Origin: JAHFUI01 sp041485905
GTDB taxonomy: Bacteria > Acidobacteriota > Vicinamibacteria > Vicinamibacterales > CAVVIG01
DNA length: 6,277 bases
Assembly (NCBI GenBank): GCA_041485905.1
Contig: JBGPKK010000243.1
Coordinates: 1 to 6,277, forward strand
Direction: 5' to 3'
Part shown: one piece after another, positions 1 to 6,001 of the stretch
How positions within the stretch are numbered: the stretch's first letter is position 1
Layout: every line of letters starts with the position of its first letter
Notes under the pieces: model-generated
Database searches by the model: none
What the model saw: the letters and a program-made list of their open reading frames with translations, nothing else
What the model was told of the DNA's origin: nothing
Made by a program: the position numbers and the translations under genes

Positions 1-1458
1 CGCGCGGCGGTACGCCGGATGCCGCGACGTAATCCGGGCCAGCGCCAACGCGAACACCACCGAAAACGTCAGGGTCATCGGGATCGCGTACCGTGCCGGC
101 ATCCGCGTCGCGGTGACGATCGGTAGGTATCGGAGCACGGCCCACGGACCGGGCACGAAGGTGTTGATGCCCGCGACGTGGACGAATGGTCCCAGCGCCA
201 TGGCACCGAGGAACATCGTAAGCACGACCCACACCCGGCGCGGCCGGAACCGGTAGCGCAGTACCGCCACGGCGACGACCGCCACACCGACCAGCGTGAC
301 CGACGCGACGTTTTCCTCGAACCCATTCGGGCGCGTCGTCAGCCACGCCCTCCACGGCCCCCCGAACAGCGCGTGGTTGGGATTGGGCGTGAACAGCGCT
401 AATAGGTCCACGCCAGCGGGTGTGCTCCGCCAGTAGCTCGGACCGTGCAATGTCGCGCCATCGGCCACGCTGTAACGGAACGCATACAGCACCGGGGAAA
501 GCAGCAAGGCGCAAGCTGCCGCAGCAACCACGATGAAGCGGGCGATGGCGATCCGCGGCGGCGGCATCAACGCCATCACCGGCCTGAAGTGAAGCAACGC
601 GCGGACCATCAACAGGACCGTGATGATCAGAACAGGGTTGTACAGCGTCCGCAAGGCAATGGTCTGACTGAAGACACGGATATCCCGACCACCGGTCGCC
701 AGCACAAACACAATCACCGCGCCTGCACAGACGATCAGCGCATCGACGAATCTCGCGGCCCCAGCGAACCGCTGCCGATGGGCGTTGATCCGCATCCGGA
801 CGTAGCGCGTTGTGAAATAACAGGCCGCGATGACGATGCAAAAGATGCCGTAGTACGCATCGCACAAGGACGCCCAGCCCGCAATCGCGCCACACGCGAC
901 CGTCCACCTCCAGTCGGCGGTGCGCTCGGCGCGGCGAAGCGCGAGGACGAAAAGGGGCAGCGGCACGGCGGTGGCCAGACTGAAATGCGCCGAGCTCCGC
1001 GCCATCAGTATCGGCGAGAAGCCAAACAGCAGCCCTGCCACCCACGCTTCCCCGCTGCGCACCCCTATCGATCGCGCGAGCACGAACATGGACCACGCCG
1101 TCAGTGCCGACAGGACCAGGTAGAGGACGTTGAAGGTGGCCGTCACGCCGATCAGGGGAATGAGGGGGAACGCGAGCGCGTCAGCGAACAACGTGTAGTT
1201 GTGGAGGCTGAGATCGACCGGTGGCGTGAGCGCCAGAATCTCGTGCGTGAACAGTGGAAAGCGACCGTGCGCGACCACTTCATGGCGGAACAGCCACAGA
1301 TTCCAGACGTAGACGCCCGTGTCGCCGCCGATCGGCCCCGGAAGACTGGTGTTCAGTGCAAGAACCAGCGGCCAGTTGAAGACGACTGCAACGAGTGCGT
1401 ACAGACCGAGCGCCCAGGCATGCACGAGACGAGACGGTAGACCGCGTCGCGGGATCAT
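1..1458 (-). CDS. GT-C type polytopic membrane glycosyltransferase-like protein (C-terminus outside window)
   Basis: The minus strand is open from an ATG at 1458 to base 1: 486 codons with no stop, so the C-terminus lies outside. The product is a multi-spanning membrane protein with a basic start (MIPRRGLPSRL) and a first helix at about residues 14-35. A loop follows with GGDTGVYVWNLW (residues 44-55); its Asp46 sits where GT-C enzymes carry the catalytic or metal Asp of the first periplasmic loop. Further conserved-looking points are SLHNYTLF (84-91) and SPILMARSSAHFSLA (148-162), followed by alternating hydrophobic segments. Proteins of this style are thought to move sugars from polyprenyl-phosphate carriers onto lipids, glycans or proteins at the cytoplasmic membrane; substrate cannot be told. 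No Shine-Dalgarno precedes ATG 1458. A TACAAT hexamer overlaps that ATG, so an in-frame GTG at 1425 is an alternative start. The long plus-strand frame over 445-1440 is its Arg/His/Gln-rich shadow. Confidence 0.8.
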   Translation of the reverse strand, partial: MIPRRGLPSRLVHAWALGLYALVAVVFNWPLVLALNTSLPGPIGGDTGVYVWNLWLFRHEVVAHGRFPLFTHEILALTPPVDLSLHNYTLFADALAFPLIPLIGVTATFNVLYLVLSALTAWSMFVLARSIGVRSGEAWVAGLLFGFSPILMARSSAHFSLATAVPLPLFVLALRRAERTADWRWTVACGAIAGWASLCDAYYGIFCIVIAACYFTTRYVRMRINAHRQRFAGAARFVDALIVCAGAVIVFVLATGGRDIRVFSQTIALRTLYNPVLIITVLLMVRALLHFRPVMALMPPPRIAIARFIVVAAAACALLLSPVLYAFRYSVADGATLHGPSYWRSTPAGVDLLALFTPNPNHALFGGPWRAWLTTRPNGFEENVASVTLVGVAVVAVAVLRYRFRPRRVWVVLTMFLGAMALGPFVHVAGINTFVPGPWAVLRYLPIVTATRMPARYAIPMTLTFSVVFALALARITSRHPAYRRA

Positions 1459-1881
1459 TGTATGGGAAGGTGCGGAGCGCACGCTATCACATGACGTTGA
1501 AAGCGTCGCAATCGATGACTTACGCCTTCGTCACGGAGTCGCGTCGCGGCGAGCGCGGCCCCGGTTTCCCGCGAGTGCGGTGAGTTGCGACGGCTGAGCG
1601 GACGTCAGCACGCGCGACATCCGGTAAAGCATCAACGTTCGGAGGCGGCGCCGTGCGCCATCGGCGTCAGCCGCCTGTGATCCGACTGATTCGAGTTCCT
1701 CGTCGGGCGCGTCCGAATCGAGCAGGGTTCGAGCCGTGCGCGACGAATCTCACGTTCGCGATTGCCCGGATACGTGCTGCGAGACCGGAGCCCACGTCCG
1801 GACACACGTAACTCAGACCCGCTCACCTGGAGATCGATAGGCGCAGGCAAGCCGAGATTGAGGACTGCGTCCACTATGGGT
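1459..1881. other. 423-bp stretch with no recognisable gene
   Basis: This lies between the start of the GT-C-like gene and the ancestral stop of the decayed pal gene. Open frames cross it on both strands, but their translations are low in hydrophobic residues, rich in Arg, Ser and Pro, and match nothing I recognise. The minus-strand frame that continues out of pal as far as 1632 is simply the shifted reading frame running on. It should contain the promoter of the GT-C-like gene, but I see no convincing -35/-10 pair, tRNA, terminator or repeat. Confidence 0.5.
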
Positions 1882-2441
1882 TTACTTCCCGATGATGAAG
1901 AAGTGCCCTCATCGGTTCTTCGACCAGCAGTCTTCATCGGACTCCTGACAGAATCGGGCCTCCTTCCACCGTGTGAATTCCGACCCGAGCTCACGCCAAG
2001 AGCTTCAAGGTACTCCTTCACGACCGATGCTCGCCGTTCTCTGAGCGCCAGGTTGTATTCTGCTGTCCCGCGCTCGTCGCAGTAGCCCTCGACGCTGATG
2101 GCCGTCTGCGGCCATTTCGACCGCCACGCAGCGTCCTTCTGCAGCGCCGCACGGGCATCATCACGGAGCGTGTTCTGGTCGTAGTCGAAGAAGGCGTTGG
2201 CCAGCGGGTGTTCGGCATTCAGTTCGTCGAGCGACTTCCGGCGGAACAGTTCGTCCTCGCTTGGTGGAACCGCCGCCGGCCGAGCGGTCGCCGGTGGCGC
2301 GGCCGGTGCGGGCGGACGCGATGGGACTGTCGGAGCCGCGGCCAACGTCCTCGAAGGCGAGATGGCCGGCGGACGCGTATGGCAGGCGGTGCCAGCAAGC
2401 GCGAGCACCCCGACTGAGGAAGACCACTTCAGAATTCCCAT
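1882..2441 (-). pseudogene. pal: Peptidoglycan-associated lipoprotein (Pal, OmpA C-like domain), broken by two indels and a nonsense codon
   Basis: Pal anchors the outer membrane to peptidoglycan with the Tol system. The N-terminus is intact: signal peptide with lipobox-like AGTAC (Cys20; -3 is Gly, not the usual Leu), a Pro/Ala-rich linker, then the OmpA C-like domain with FFDYDQNTLRDDARAAL and GYCDERGTAEYNLALRERRA. This matches the Pal hallmark GH.DERGT..YN..LG.RRA except for His to Tyr and Gly to Arg. After LGVSSGR the frame is lost. RIHTV follows in the +1 frame, then KEARFCQESDEDCWSKNR in the +2 frame, then TGA (1911-1909) where the second Arg of the expected NRR is due, then GHFFIIGK and TAA (1884-1882). 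One inserted A plus an 8-bp loss turns the present 560 bp into 567 bp, giving an ordinary 188-residue Pal. ATG 2441 has GGAGG five bases upstream. No tol gene is adjacent, so a working pal probably lies elsewhere. An uncorrected reading would be 269 codons ending at 1632 with a non-homologous tail. Confidence 0.88.
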
Positions 2442-2446
2442 GTGCA

Positions 2447-2451
2447 CCTCC
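2447..2451 (-). promoter_or_regulatory. Ribosome binding site of the decayed pal gene
   Basis: The minus strand reads GGGAGGTGCACATG. GGAGG is five bases from ATG 2441, which sets the start there. The in-frame GTG at 2447 overlaps this site and is therefore unlikely to be used. Confidence 0.6.
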
Positions 2452-2573
2452 CTGGAACGTCAAAACGCTCAGGCAAACACGACGCGAATCGACTTCCGAA
2501 GACACCCGCTAACGTGGGCATCCAGCTTCACCGCTCCAACCGTGACGATACCGTGCGGCTGGGGATGAGTTGC

Positions 2574-2591
2574 ATCCGGTCCAGACCGGAT
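2574..2591. repeat. Perfect 8-bp palindrome with 2-bp centre, terminator- or operator-like
   Basis: ATCCGGTC, two bases, then GACCGGAT; on the plus strand TTTTCT overlaps and follows the right arm. As RNA it would be a 7-bp stem with a CCAG loop. The T-run is on the plus-strand side, whereas the flanking genes run on the minus strand, where no T-run follows. It lies between the end of the DUF1634 gene and the start of pal. It could be a weak terminator or a repressor site for pal; I cannot choose. Confidence 0.4.
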
Positions 2592-2658
2592 TTTCTGGTG
2601 GAAATCGCTGGATCCGAGGAAGCTCAAGAGCCTGCCCCGAGCCTGTGGAGGCAACGGG

Positions 2659-3042
2659 CTACCCGTTCGTCAGGCTGTAGGTCAGAAGAACCAGGACCGC
2701 GAGCGTGATCACGACGTACAGCCAATCGCGTTGTCTCGCGAACCCAATCACCGAAAAAACGACACGGGCAATTGGCGTAGCAATTAACAACAGCAGGCCG
2801 AGCTGAATGAGACCACGACCACCGAGTCTCATCGCATCTGAGATAATTCCCCTGATCGTCCGCAGCCTGCCGGGTTCGCCTCTGAACACGTGATATTCGG
2901 GACGCTGCAACCCGTGGCGCGCGAGAAACACCACGCCTCCGCAGGCGACGACCGTCGCCGACAGCAGGACTCCTCCGCGGAGCACACGCGCGAGCACCGC
3001 ATCGAACTGCTCGTCCGTCCAGCCCGCTGACGTCGTGCCCAT
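2659..3042 (-). CDS. DUF1634 family small membrane protein, partner of the TauE/SafE transporter
   Basis: A 127-residue protein starting at ATG 3042. An upstream in-frame extension to 3105 would overlap the end of the transporter gene and is unlikely. A short soluble N-terminus (WTDEQFDAVLARVLRGG) leads into helix 1 (about 25-43). A loop with YHVFRGEPGRLR (50-61) is the DUF1634 hallmark. Helices 2 (about 78-102) and 3 (about 106-124) follow, and the protein ends at TYSLTNG. The family's biochemical role is unknown, but genes of this family are typically found directly after a TauE/SafE transporter gene, so a role as accessory subunit is the usual inference. Here the transporter's TGA (3047-3045) and this ATG are 2 bp apart with no strong ribosome site of its own, which suggests translational coupling. 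Confidence 0.88.
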   Translation of the reverse strand: MGTTSAGWTDEQFDAVLARVLRGGVLLSATVVACGGVVFLARHGLQRPEYHVFRGEPGRLRTIRGIISDAMRLGGRGLIQLGLLLLIATPIARVVFSVIGFARQRDWLYVVITLAVLVLLTYSLTNG

Positions 3043-3044
3043 CG

Positions 3045-3881
3045 TCACAGCTTGCCGGTGACGCCGCTGTACAGCATCTCCAACACCAGGACGACGATCA
3101 CCCACATGAAGATCGTGCGAAGCAACCGAGCCTTCGCCGCCGTGAGGACGCGAGCTCCCTTCATCGAACCGAACAGCGCGCCAAGGACGACCGGCATGGC
3201 GAGCCCCGGATCGATGTATCCGCGATGCAGGTAAATTCCTGCGCTCGCCGCCGCCGTGACCCCGATCATGAAGTTGCTCGTCGTGGTGGAGACTTTAAAC
3301 GGCAAGCGCATCGCTTGATCCATCGCCAGCACCTTCACGGCCCCCGAGCCAATCCCGAGCAGGCCCGAAAGGATGCCGGCCGCGTACATCAGTGCGAATC
3401 CGGCGGGCACCCTCTGAACGTGATAGCTCTGCAGACCAGTAACTGTCGGATAGGTGGAATCAAGTCGCAACGCGGCGGCCAGCCGACTGGTTCCGGCGCG
3501 ACTCATCGAGTCGGCCGATCGCTGCCGCGACAGGTACGCGGAGTACATCAACACGAACCCGAATACGACTGCGAGTCCGTTGGCCGGGACGCGCGTCGCG
3601 AGCATCGCGCCAGACAGCGCTCCGACCGTCGTGGCAATCTCCAGGAACATGCCCACGCGGATGTTCGAGTAGCCGTCTCGCACGTACGCAGCAGCGGCTC
3701 CCGAGGACGTAGCAATCACCGACACCAGCGAGGCCCCGATCGCGTAGTGCATGTCTACGCCAAATCCCAACACGAGTAGCGGGATAATGACCACGCCACC
3801 GCCAAGCCCCGTCAATGCGCCGAGAAATCCGGCGAAGAGAGATCCGAGGCCCAGTGCGAGCGTGAACTCCAGGATGTTCAT
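3045..3881 (-). CDS. TauE/SafE family sulfite or organo-anion exporter-like membrane protein
   Basis: This 278-residue inner-membrane protein has the length and duplicated fold of TauE/SafE transporters, which are proposed to export sulfite, sulfoacetate or other organo-sulfur anions. The first half carries the glycine signature GALTGLGGGVVIIPLL (21-36) and AIGASLVSVIATSSGAAAAY (47-66). The second half repeats both in weaker form: GLLGIGSGAVKVLAM (173-187) and TTTSNFMIGVTAAASAGIY (199-217). A hydrophilic loop at about 117-157 separates the halves. The last helix ends near 272. The start at ATG 3881 begins the first helix almost directly (MNILEFTLALGLGSLFAG), as is normal here. No clear Shine-Dalgarno is visible. 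The gene follows the secreted-protein gene by 86 bp on the same strand and precedes DUF1634 by 2 bp. The substrate cannot be read from sequence. Confidence 0.9.
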   Translation of the reverse strand: MNILEFTLALGLGSLFAGFLGALTGLGGGVVIIPLLVLGFGVDMHYAIGASLVSVIATSSGAAAAYVRDGYSNIRVGMFLEIATTVGALSGAMLATRVPANGLAVVFGFVLMYSAYLSRQRSADSMSRAGTSRLAAALRLDSTYPTVTGLQSYHVQRVPAGFALMYAAGILSGLLGIGSGAVKVLAMDQAMRLPFKVSTTTSNFMIGVTAAASAGIYLHRGYIDPGLAMPVVLGALFGSMKGARVLTAAKARLLRTIFMWVIVVLVLEMLYSGVTGKL

Positions 3882-3912
3882 GTGTGGATCGCACTGAAGA
3901 AAAGTCCGGCGA

Positions 3913-3934
3913 GCGCCGCCCGGTCGAGCGGCGC
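3913..3934. repeat. GC-rich hairpin between the secreted-protein gene and the TauE-like gene
   Basis: GCGCCGC (3913-3919) and GCGGCGC (3928-3934) are perfect inverted copies around an 8-base loop. The hairpin lies 34 bp past the stop of the secreted-protein gene and about 30 bp before the transporter start. No T-run follows on the minus strand, so it is not a classic intrinsic terminator. It may attenuate transcription or stabilise the 3' end of the upstream message. Confidence 0.35.
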
Positions 3935-3967
3935 GACAAGCCGTTACCAGGAATCGCGCGAGTGCGA

Positions 3968-4486
3968 CTACTGACCGAGGGCGGACACGAGCGTCAGATT
4001 GACGAAGTTTTGCCCGGTTGCGTACGCTTCGGCGTACTGCTTATAGAGACCTTGGACCTCATTAGGAAACGCCTCCGCGAGAATGGTCGACACAGTGTAG
4101 TCGGCACTTTTGACCGCCGGATCGATCAGGAACACATACAACACGCTGCCATTAGCCCCAGGTTCGAGCGCTTGCATGACCTTCCAACTGGCGGCCTGCT
4201 GCTTGCGCCCAGGCTTCTCACTTTTCTGCAGCGCTTCCCTGAGCTTGCCCATGATGGCCTCGAAGTCCGCTGTCTTGTCCGGCTTGACGAAGTTCAGCAC
4301 CATACCCGCATCGGACGCGAAAACCCTGACGGTCGTCGCCTGCCCCTCGTGCGCCGATTGCTGTTGGGGCGCCGTCTGCGACGCCTGAGCGTGAAGGAAC
4401 GGGGCCGGTACCAAAGCGAGCAAGATGACGGCGCTTGTAGACCGAGCGAGATAGGCCACGAATTCCGAAACGCCTGTGCGCGACAT
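3968..4486 (-). CDS. Conserved-looking hypothetical secreted protein with signal peptide
   Basis: A 172-residue protein I do not recognise by name. The start at ATG 4486 is fixed by GGAGG four bases upstream and by an immediate signal peptide: MSRTGVSEFVAYLARS, a hydrophobic stretch SAVILLALVPAPF, and a likely signal peptidase site after FLHAQA (about residue 35). A Gln/Ser/Ala-rich linker follows (36-52). The mature domain has strand-like VRVFASDAGMVLNFVKP (53-69), a helix KTADFEAIMGKLREALQKS (71-89), WKVMQALE (101-108), strand SVLYVFLIDP (114-123) and a helical C-terminus. That strand-helix-strand order recalls a ferredoxin-like or dimeric alpha/beta-barrel (ABM-like) fold, but this is only a guess. 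It should be exported to the periplasm or beyond. It is the first gene of a minus-strand cluster with the TauE-like and DUF1634 genes, which may share its promoter. A longer frame opening at 4549 lacks a ribosome site and would bury the signal peptide. Confidence 0.8.
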   Translation of the reverse strand: MSRTGVSEFVAYLARSTSAVILLALVPAPFLHAQASQTAPQQQSAHEGQATTVRVFASDAGMVLNFVKPDKTADFEAIMGKLREALQKSEKPGRKQQAASWKVMQALEPGANGSVLYVFLIDPAVKSADYTVSTILAEAFPNEVQGLYKQYAEAYATGQNFVNLTLVSALGQ

Positions 4487-4490
4487 ACGA

Positions 4491-4495
4491 CCTCC
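4491..4495 (-). promoter_or_regulatory. Ribosome binding site of the secreted-protein gene
   Basis: The minus strand reads GGAGGTCGTATG. A GGAGG four bases before ATG 4486 selects this start over the upstream in-frame start at 4549. Confidence 0.65.
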
Positions 4496-4637
4496 GGACC
4501 AACGGGCGCGTCTCTGCGCCGGGCCAACGATATGCCGGATGACGAACACGTGCCCATCCAGTTGGGACTGTATTTCCGCGGCAAAGAGGGAGCAGAAGCG
4601 AGGCCGAATTGAGTGCAGCAGCGTTGGGCGGAATTCA

Positions 4638-4946
4638 GTGAATCAGAACGAAAGGAGTTGGCGGGGTCGACGGGACTCGGCCATCGTCGAGGAGGCGCGG
4701 CGTCAGGATCTCGCCGGCGCCACGGTATACCGTGGCATCGAAGGATATGGCGCGAGCAGCCGCATTCATCGCAAGCATCTGCTCACGTCCTCGGATCTGC
4801 CGGTCATGATCTGCATCATCGACGAGGCCGAGAAGATCGAGCTGTTTCTGCCAACCCTCGAGACGATGGTGTCCGAGGGCCTGATTGCGATCTCGGATGT
4901 CGAGATCATCCACTACTCGCACCGCGAGGCGCCGAACCAGCGCTGA
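4638..4946 (+). CDS. DUF190 family protein, 5' end apparently frameshifted or truncated
   Basis: From AIVEEARRQDLAGATVYRG onward this is a clear DUF190 protein, a small soluble alpha/beta family of unknown function, sometimes found near ion-channel genes such as crcB. Other family marks are IEGYGASSRIH, SSDLPVMICIIDEAEKI, FLPTLETMVSEGL and the closing VEIIHY. Family members are usually about 100-115 residues and begin with a strand of the type LLRIYIGE about 25-30 residues before the AIVEEA helix. That strand is missing in this frame. The only start in frame near the domain is GTG 4638, which gives 102 residues with an unfamiliar N-terminus (MNQNERSWRGRRDS) and no ribosome site. A strand-like FSESER sits in the neighbouring frame at about 4634-4651, so a single indel near 4652-4660 could explain the loss. 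The C-terminal 85-90 residues look intact. The gene converges on the yncE-like remnant. Confidence 0.75.
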   Translation: MNQNERSWRGRRDSAIVEEARRQDLAGATVYRGIEGYGASSRIHRKHLLTSSDLPVMICIIDEAEKIELFLPTLETMVSEGLIAISDVEIIHYSHREAPNQR

Positions 4947-4951
4947 GTCAT

Positions 4952-4966
4952 GACCACGATGTGGTC
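4952..4966. repeat. Short hairpin just after the DUF190 stop codon
   Basis: GACCAC, GAT, GTGGTC: a perfect 6-bp stem with a 3-base loop, five bases past the DUF190 TGA (4944-4946) and at the point where homology to the convergent yncE-like remnant ends. No T-run follows on either strand, so terminator function is uncertain. Confidence 0.35.
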
Positions 4967-5261
4967 TCCCCGCCGCGGCGTCGGCAACGGCGTGCTCCAC
5001 TTTGCCGCCAAGGCCGGCGATCGTCCCAACGACCTTGCCCGTACACGCGTCCATGGCCGCCCGGTGGGCGACGTCGGTAACGACGACTTCCTTCTCGTGC
5101 GAGACGTAGAGCCCACCGCGCCGTGGCATCGACGGCCATGTAATCCCAACGGTAGTCCCCGGCACCGCAATTCGCTGCACCAGGTAATAACCGTCGGTGT
5201 CTGACACGAACGATGCGGTAAGGACGCCGATGAGCGCCGCGACGAATCGCGAAGTTCTCAT
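4965..5261 (-). pseudogene. 5' remnant of a YncE/YVTN-type beta-propeller protein gene
   Basis: Starting at ATG 5261 (AGGAG five bases upstream) there is a signal-like N-terminus (MRTSRFVAALIGVLTASFVS) and then YYLVQRIAVPG, a typical lead-in to YncE-like beta-propellers. The frame next reads TTVGITWPSMPRRG, which is meaningless. The neighbouring frame over the same bases (about 5157 to 5116) reads DYRWDYMAVDATAR, exactly what this family has there. The first frame then resumes with LYVSHEKEVVVTDV and TGKVVGTIAGL. So a 1-bp loss near 5157 is balanced by a 1-bp gain near 5115. Homology fades after about residue 99 (near 4965), whereas family members usually run past 300 residues. The rest is missing and the site abuts the end of DUF190. 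The frame stays open to 4635, but that part is only the antisense of DUF190. These proteins are periplasmic and of mostly unknown role. Confidence 0.75.
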
Positions 5262-5288
5262 GGAAACTCCTGGGCGGCCAAAAACACG

Positions 5289-5294
5289 TAGAAT
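5289..5294 (+). promoter_or_regulatory. Candidate -10 box for the nickel/cobalt transporter-like gene
   Basis: TAGAAT lies 14 bases before ATG 5309, so transcription would begin about 7-9 bases before the start codon, giving a nearly leaderless message. This agrees with the lack of a Shine-Dalgarno there. No good -35 hexamer is seen at normal spacing. The call rests on a single hexamer and the short 47-bp divergent gap. Confidence 0.35.
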
Positions 5295-5308
5295 GACGAA
5301 CCGACGTT

Positions 5309-6001
5309 ATGCCACTTCTGGAACTCGTCGCCAGCTCGGGGCTCGGCTCGCTGCTCGGGATGCGGCACGCGCTCGAGCCCGATCATCTCGCCGCCGTGTC
5401 GACGCTCGTCACGGGCGAGCGCAGCAGCGCCAAAGCCGCGTGGCTCGGCGCGTGCTGGGGTCTGGGGCACACCTTCTCGCTGGTGACAGCCGGCGCCGTG
5501 CTCGTGGTCCTGCGCGCCGAAATGCCGGCGGCGGCATCCGATGCATTCGAATTCTGCGTGTCGGTGATGCTGGTCGGCCTCGGCCTGCGTGCGATCTACC
5601 GCGCGGCACGCCAAGGTCGCGAGGGTCCGGCGCACGTGCACCAGCACGGCCGGCTCGTGCACGTGCATCCGGGCGTGCCGGCGCACGTGCACATCGGCCG
5701 CTGGACGCTCGCGCGGCGTCCTCTGCTCGTCGGCGCCGTGCACGGTCTCGCCGGCAGCGGAGCGCTGACGGCGCTCGTCCTGGCGACCCTGCCATCAACG
5801 GCGGCGCGACTCACCTACATGGCGCTGTTTGGACTGGGATCGACGGTCGGCATGGCGGCGCTGTCAGGGATCCTCGGATGGCCGCTCGGCCAACTCGCCC
5901 GGCATCATGCAATCGCCCGCGGCGTCTCGTTGACGGTCGGCTGCCTCTCCACGGTGCTGGGTCTGTTCTGGGGATATCCGCTGGTCGGACGGCTTTTCTG
6001 A
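5309..6001 (+). CDS. Nickel/cobalt transporter-like membrane protein (NiCoT / UreH-like) with a histidine-rich loop
   Basis: A 230-residue, roughly six-helix inner-membrane protein. The first helix contains GMRHALEPDHLAAV (17-30), the R-H-x4-D-H signature of nickel/cobalt permeases, with His20, Asp25 and His26 as metal ligands. The second signature is WGLGHTFSLV (50-59). LVGLGLRAIYR (88-98) ends the third helix. A cytoplasmic-type loop (about 99-131) holds seven histidines, including three HVH triplets (109-111, 118-120, 126-128). GAVHGLAGSGALTAL (142-156) opens the second half. Length and layout fit the UreH-like branch better than the longer NixA/HoxN proteins. The likely role is uptake or export of Ni2+ or Co2+; direction and metal cannot be read from sequence. 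Start ATG 5309 opens directly into the first helix and has no Shine-Dalgarno. No urease, hydrogenase or cobalamin gene lies nearby. The stop codon's last base is also the first base of the inverted-repeat element. Confidence 0.88.
   Translation: MPLLELVASSGLGSLLGMRHALEPDHLAAVSTLVTGERSSAKAAWLGACWGLGHTFSLVTAGAVLVVLRAEMPAAASDAFEFCVSVMLVGLGLRAIYRAARQGREGPAHVHQHGRLVHVHPGVPAHVHIGRWTLARRPLLVGAVHGLAGSGALTALVLATLPSTAARLTYMALFGLGSTVGMAALSGILGWPLGQLARHHAIARGVSLTVGCLSTVLGLFWGYPLVGRLF

Noticed and set aside
445..1440. Long plus-strand open frame of 331 codons
   Set aside because: Its translation is Arg/His/Gln/Asp-rich with no hydrophobic core, and the opposite strand encodes a clean polytopic membrane protein over the same bases. 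It is a shadow.
1690..1750. T-loop-like GGTTCGAG sequences suggesting a tRNA
   Set aside because: Neither candidate gives a 5-bp T stem, and no acceptor stem or anticodon arm can be paired at the right distance.
1632..1881. C-terminal extension of the Pal frame
   Set aside because: It arises only because the frame is shifted. The ancestral frame ends at 1882 with the expected Pal C-terminus, and the extension has no protein-like features.
3884..4612. Plus-strand open frame of 242 codons
   Set aside because: Arg-rich composition and antisense to a gene with a ribosome site and a signal peptide. Treated as a shadow.
4635..4947. Distal part of the minus-strand frame opening at 5261
   Set aside because: It is antisense to the DUF190 domain, which has strong family motifs on the plus strand, and it has no propeller-like repeats.
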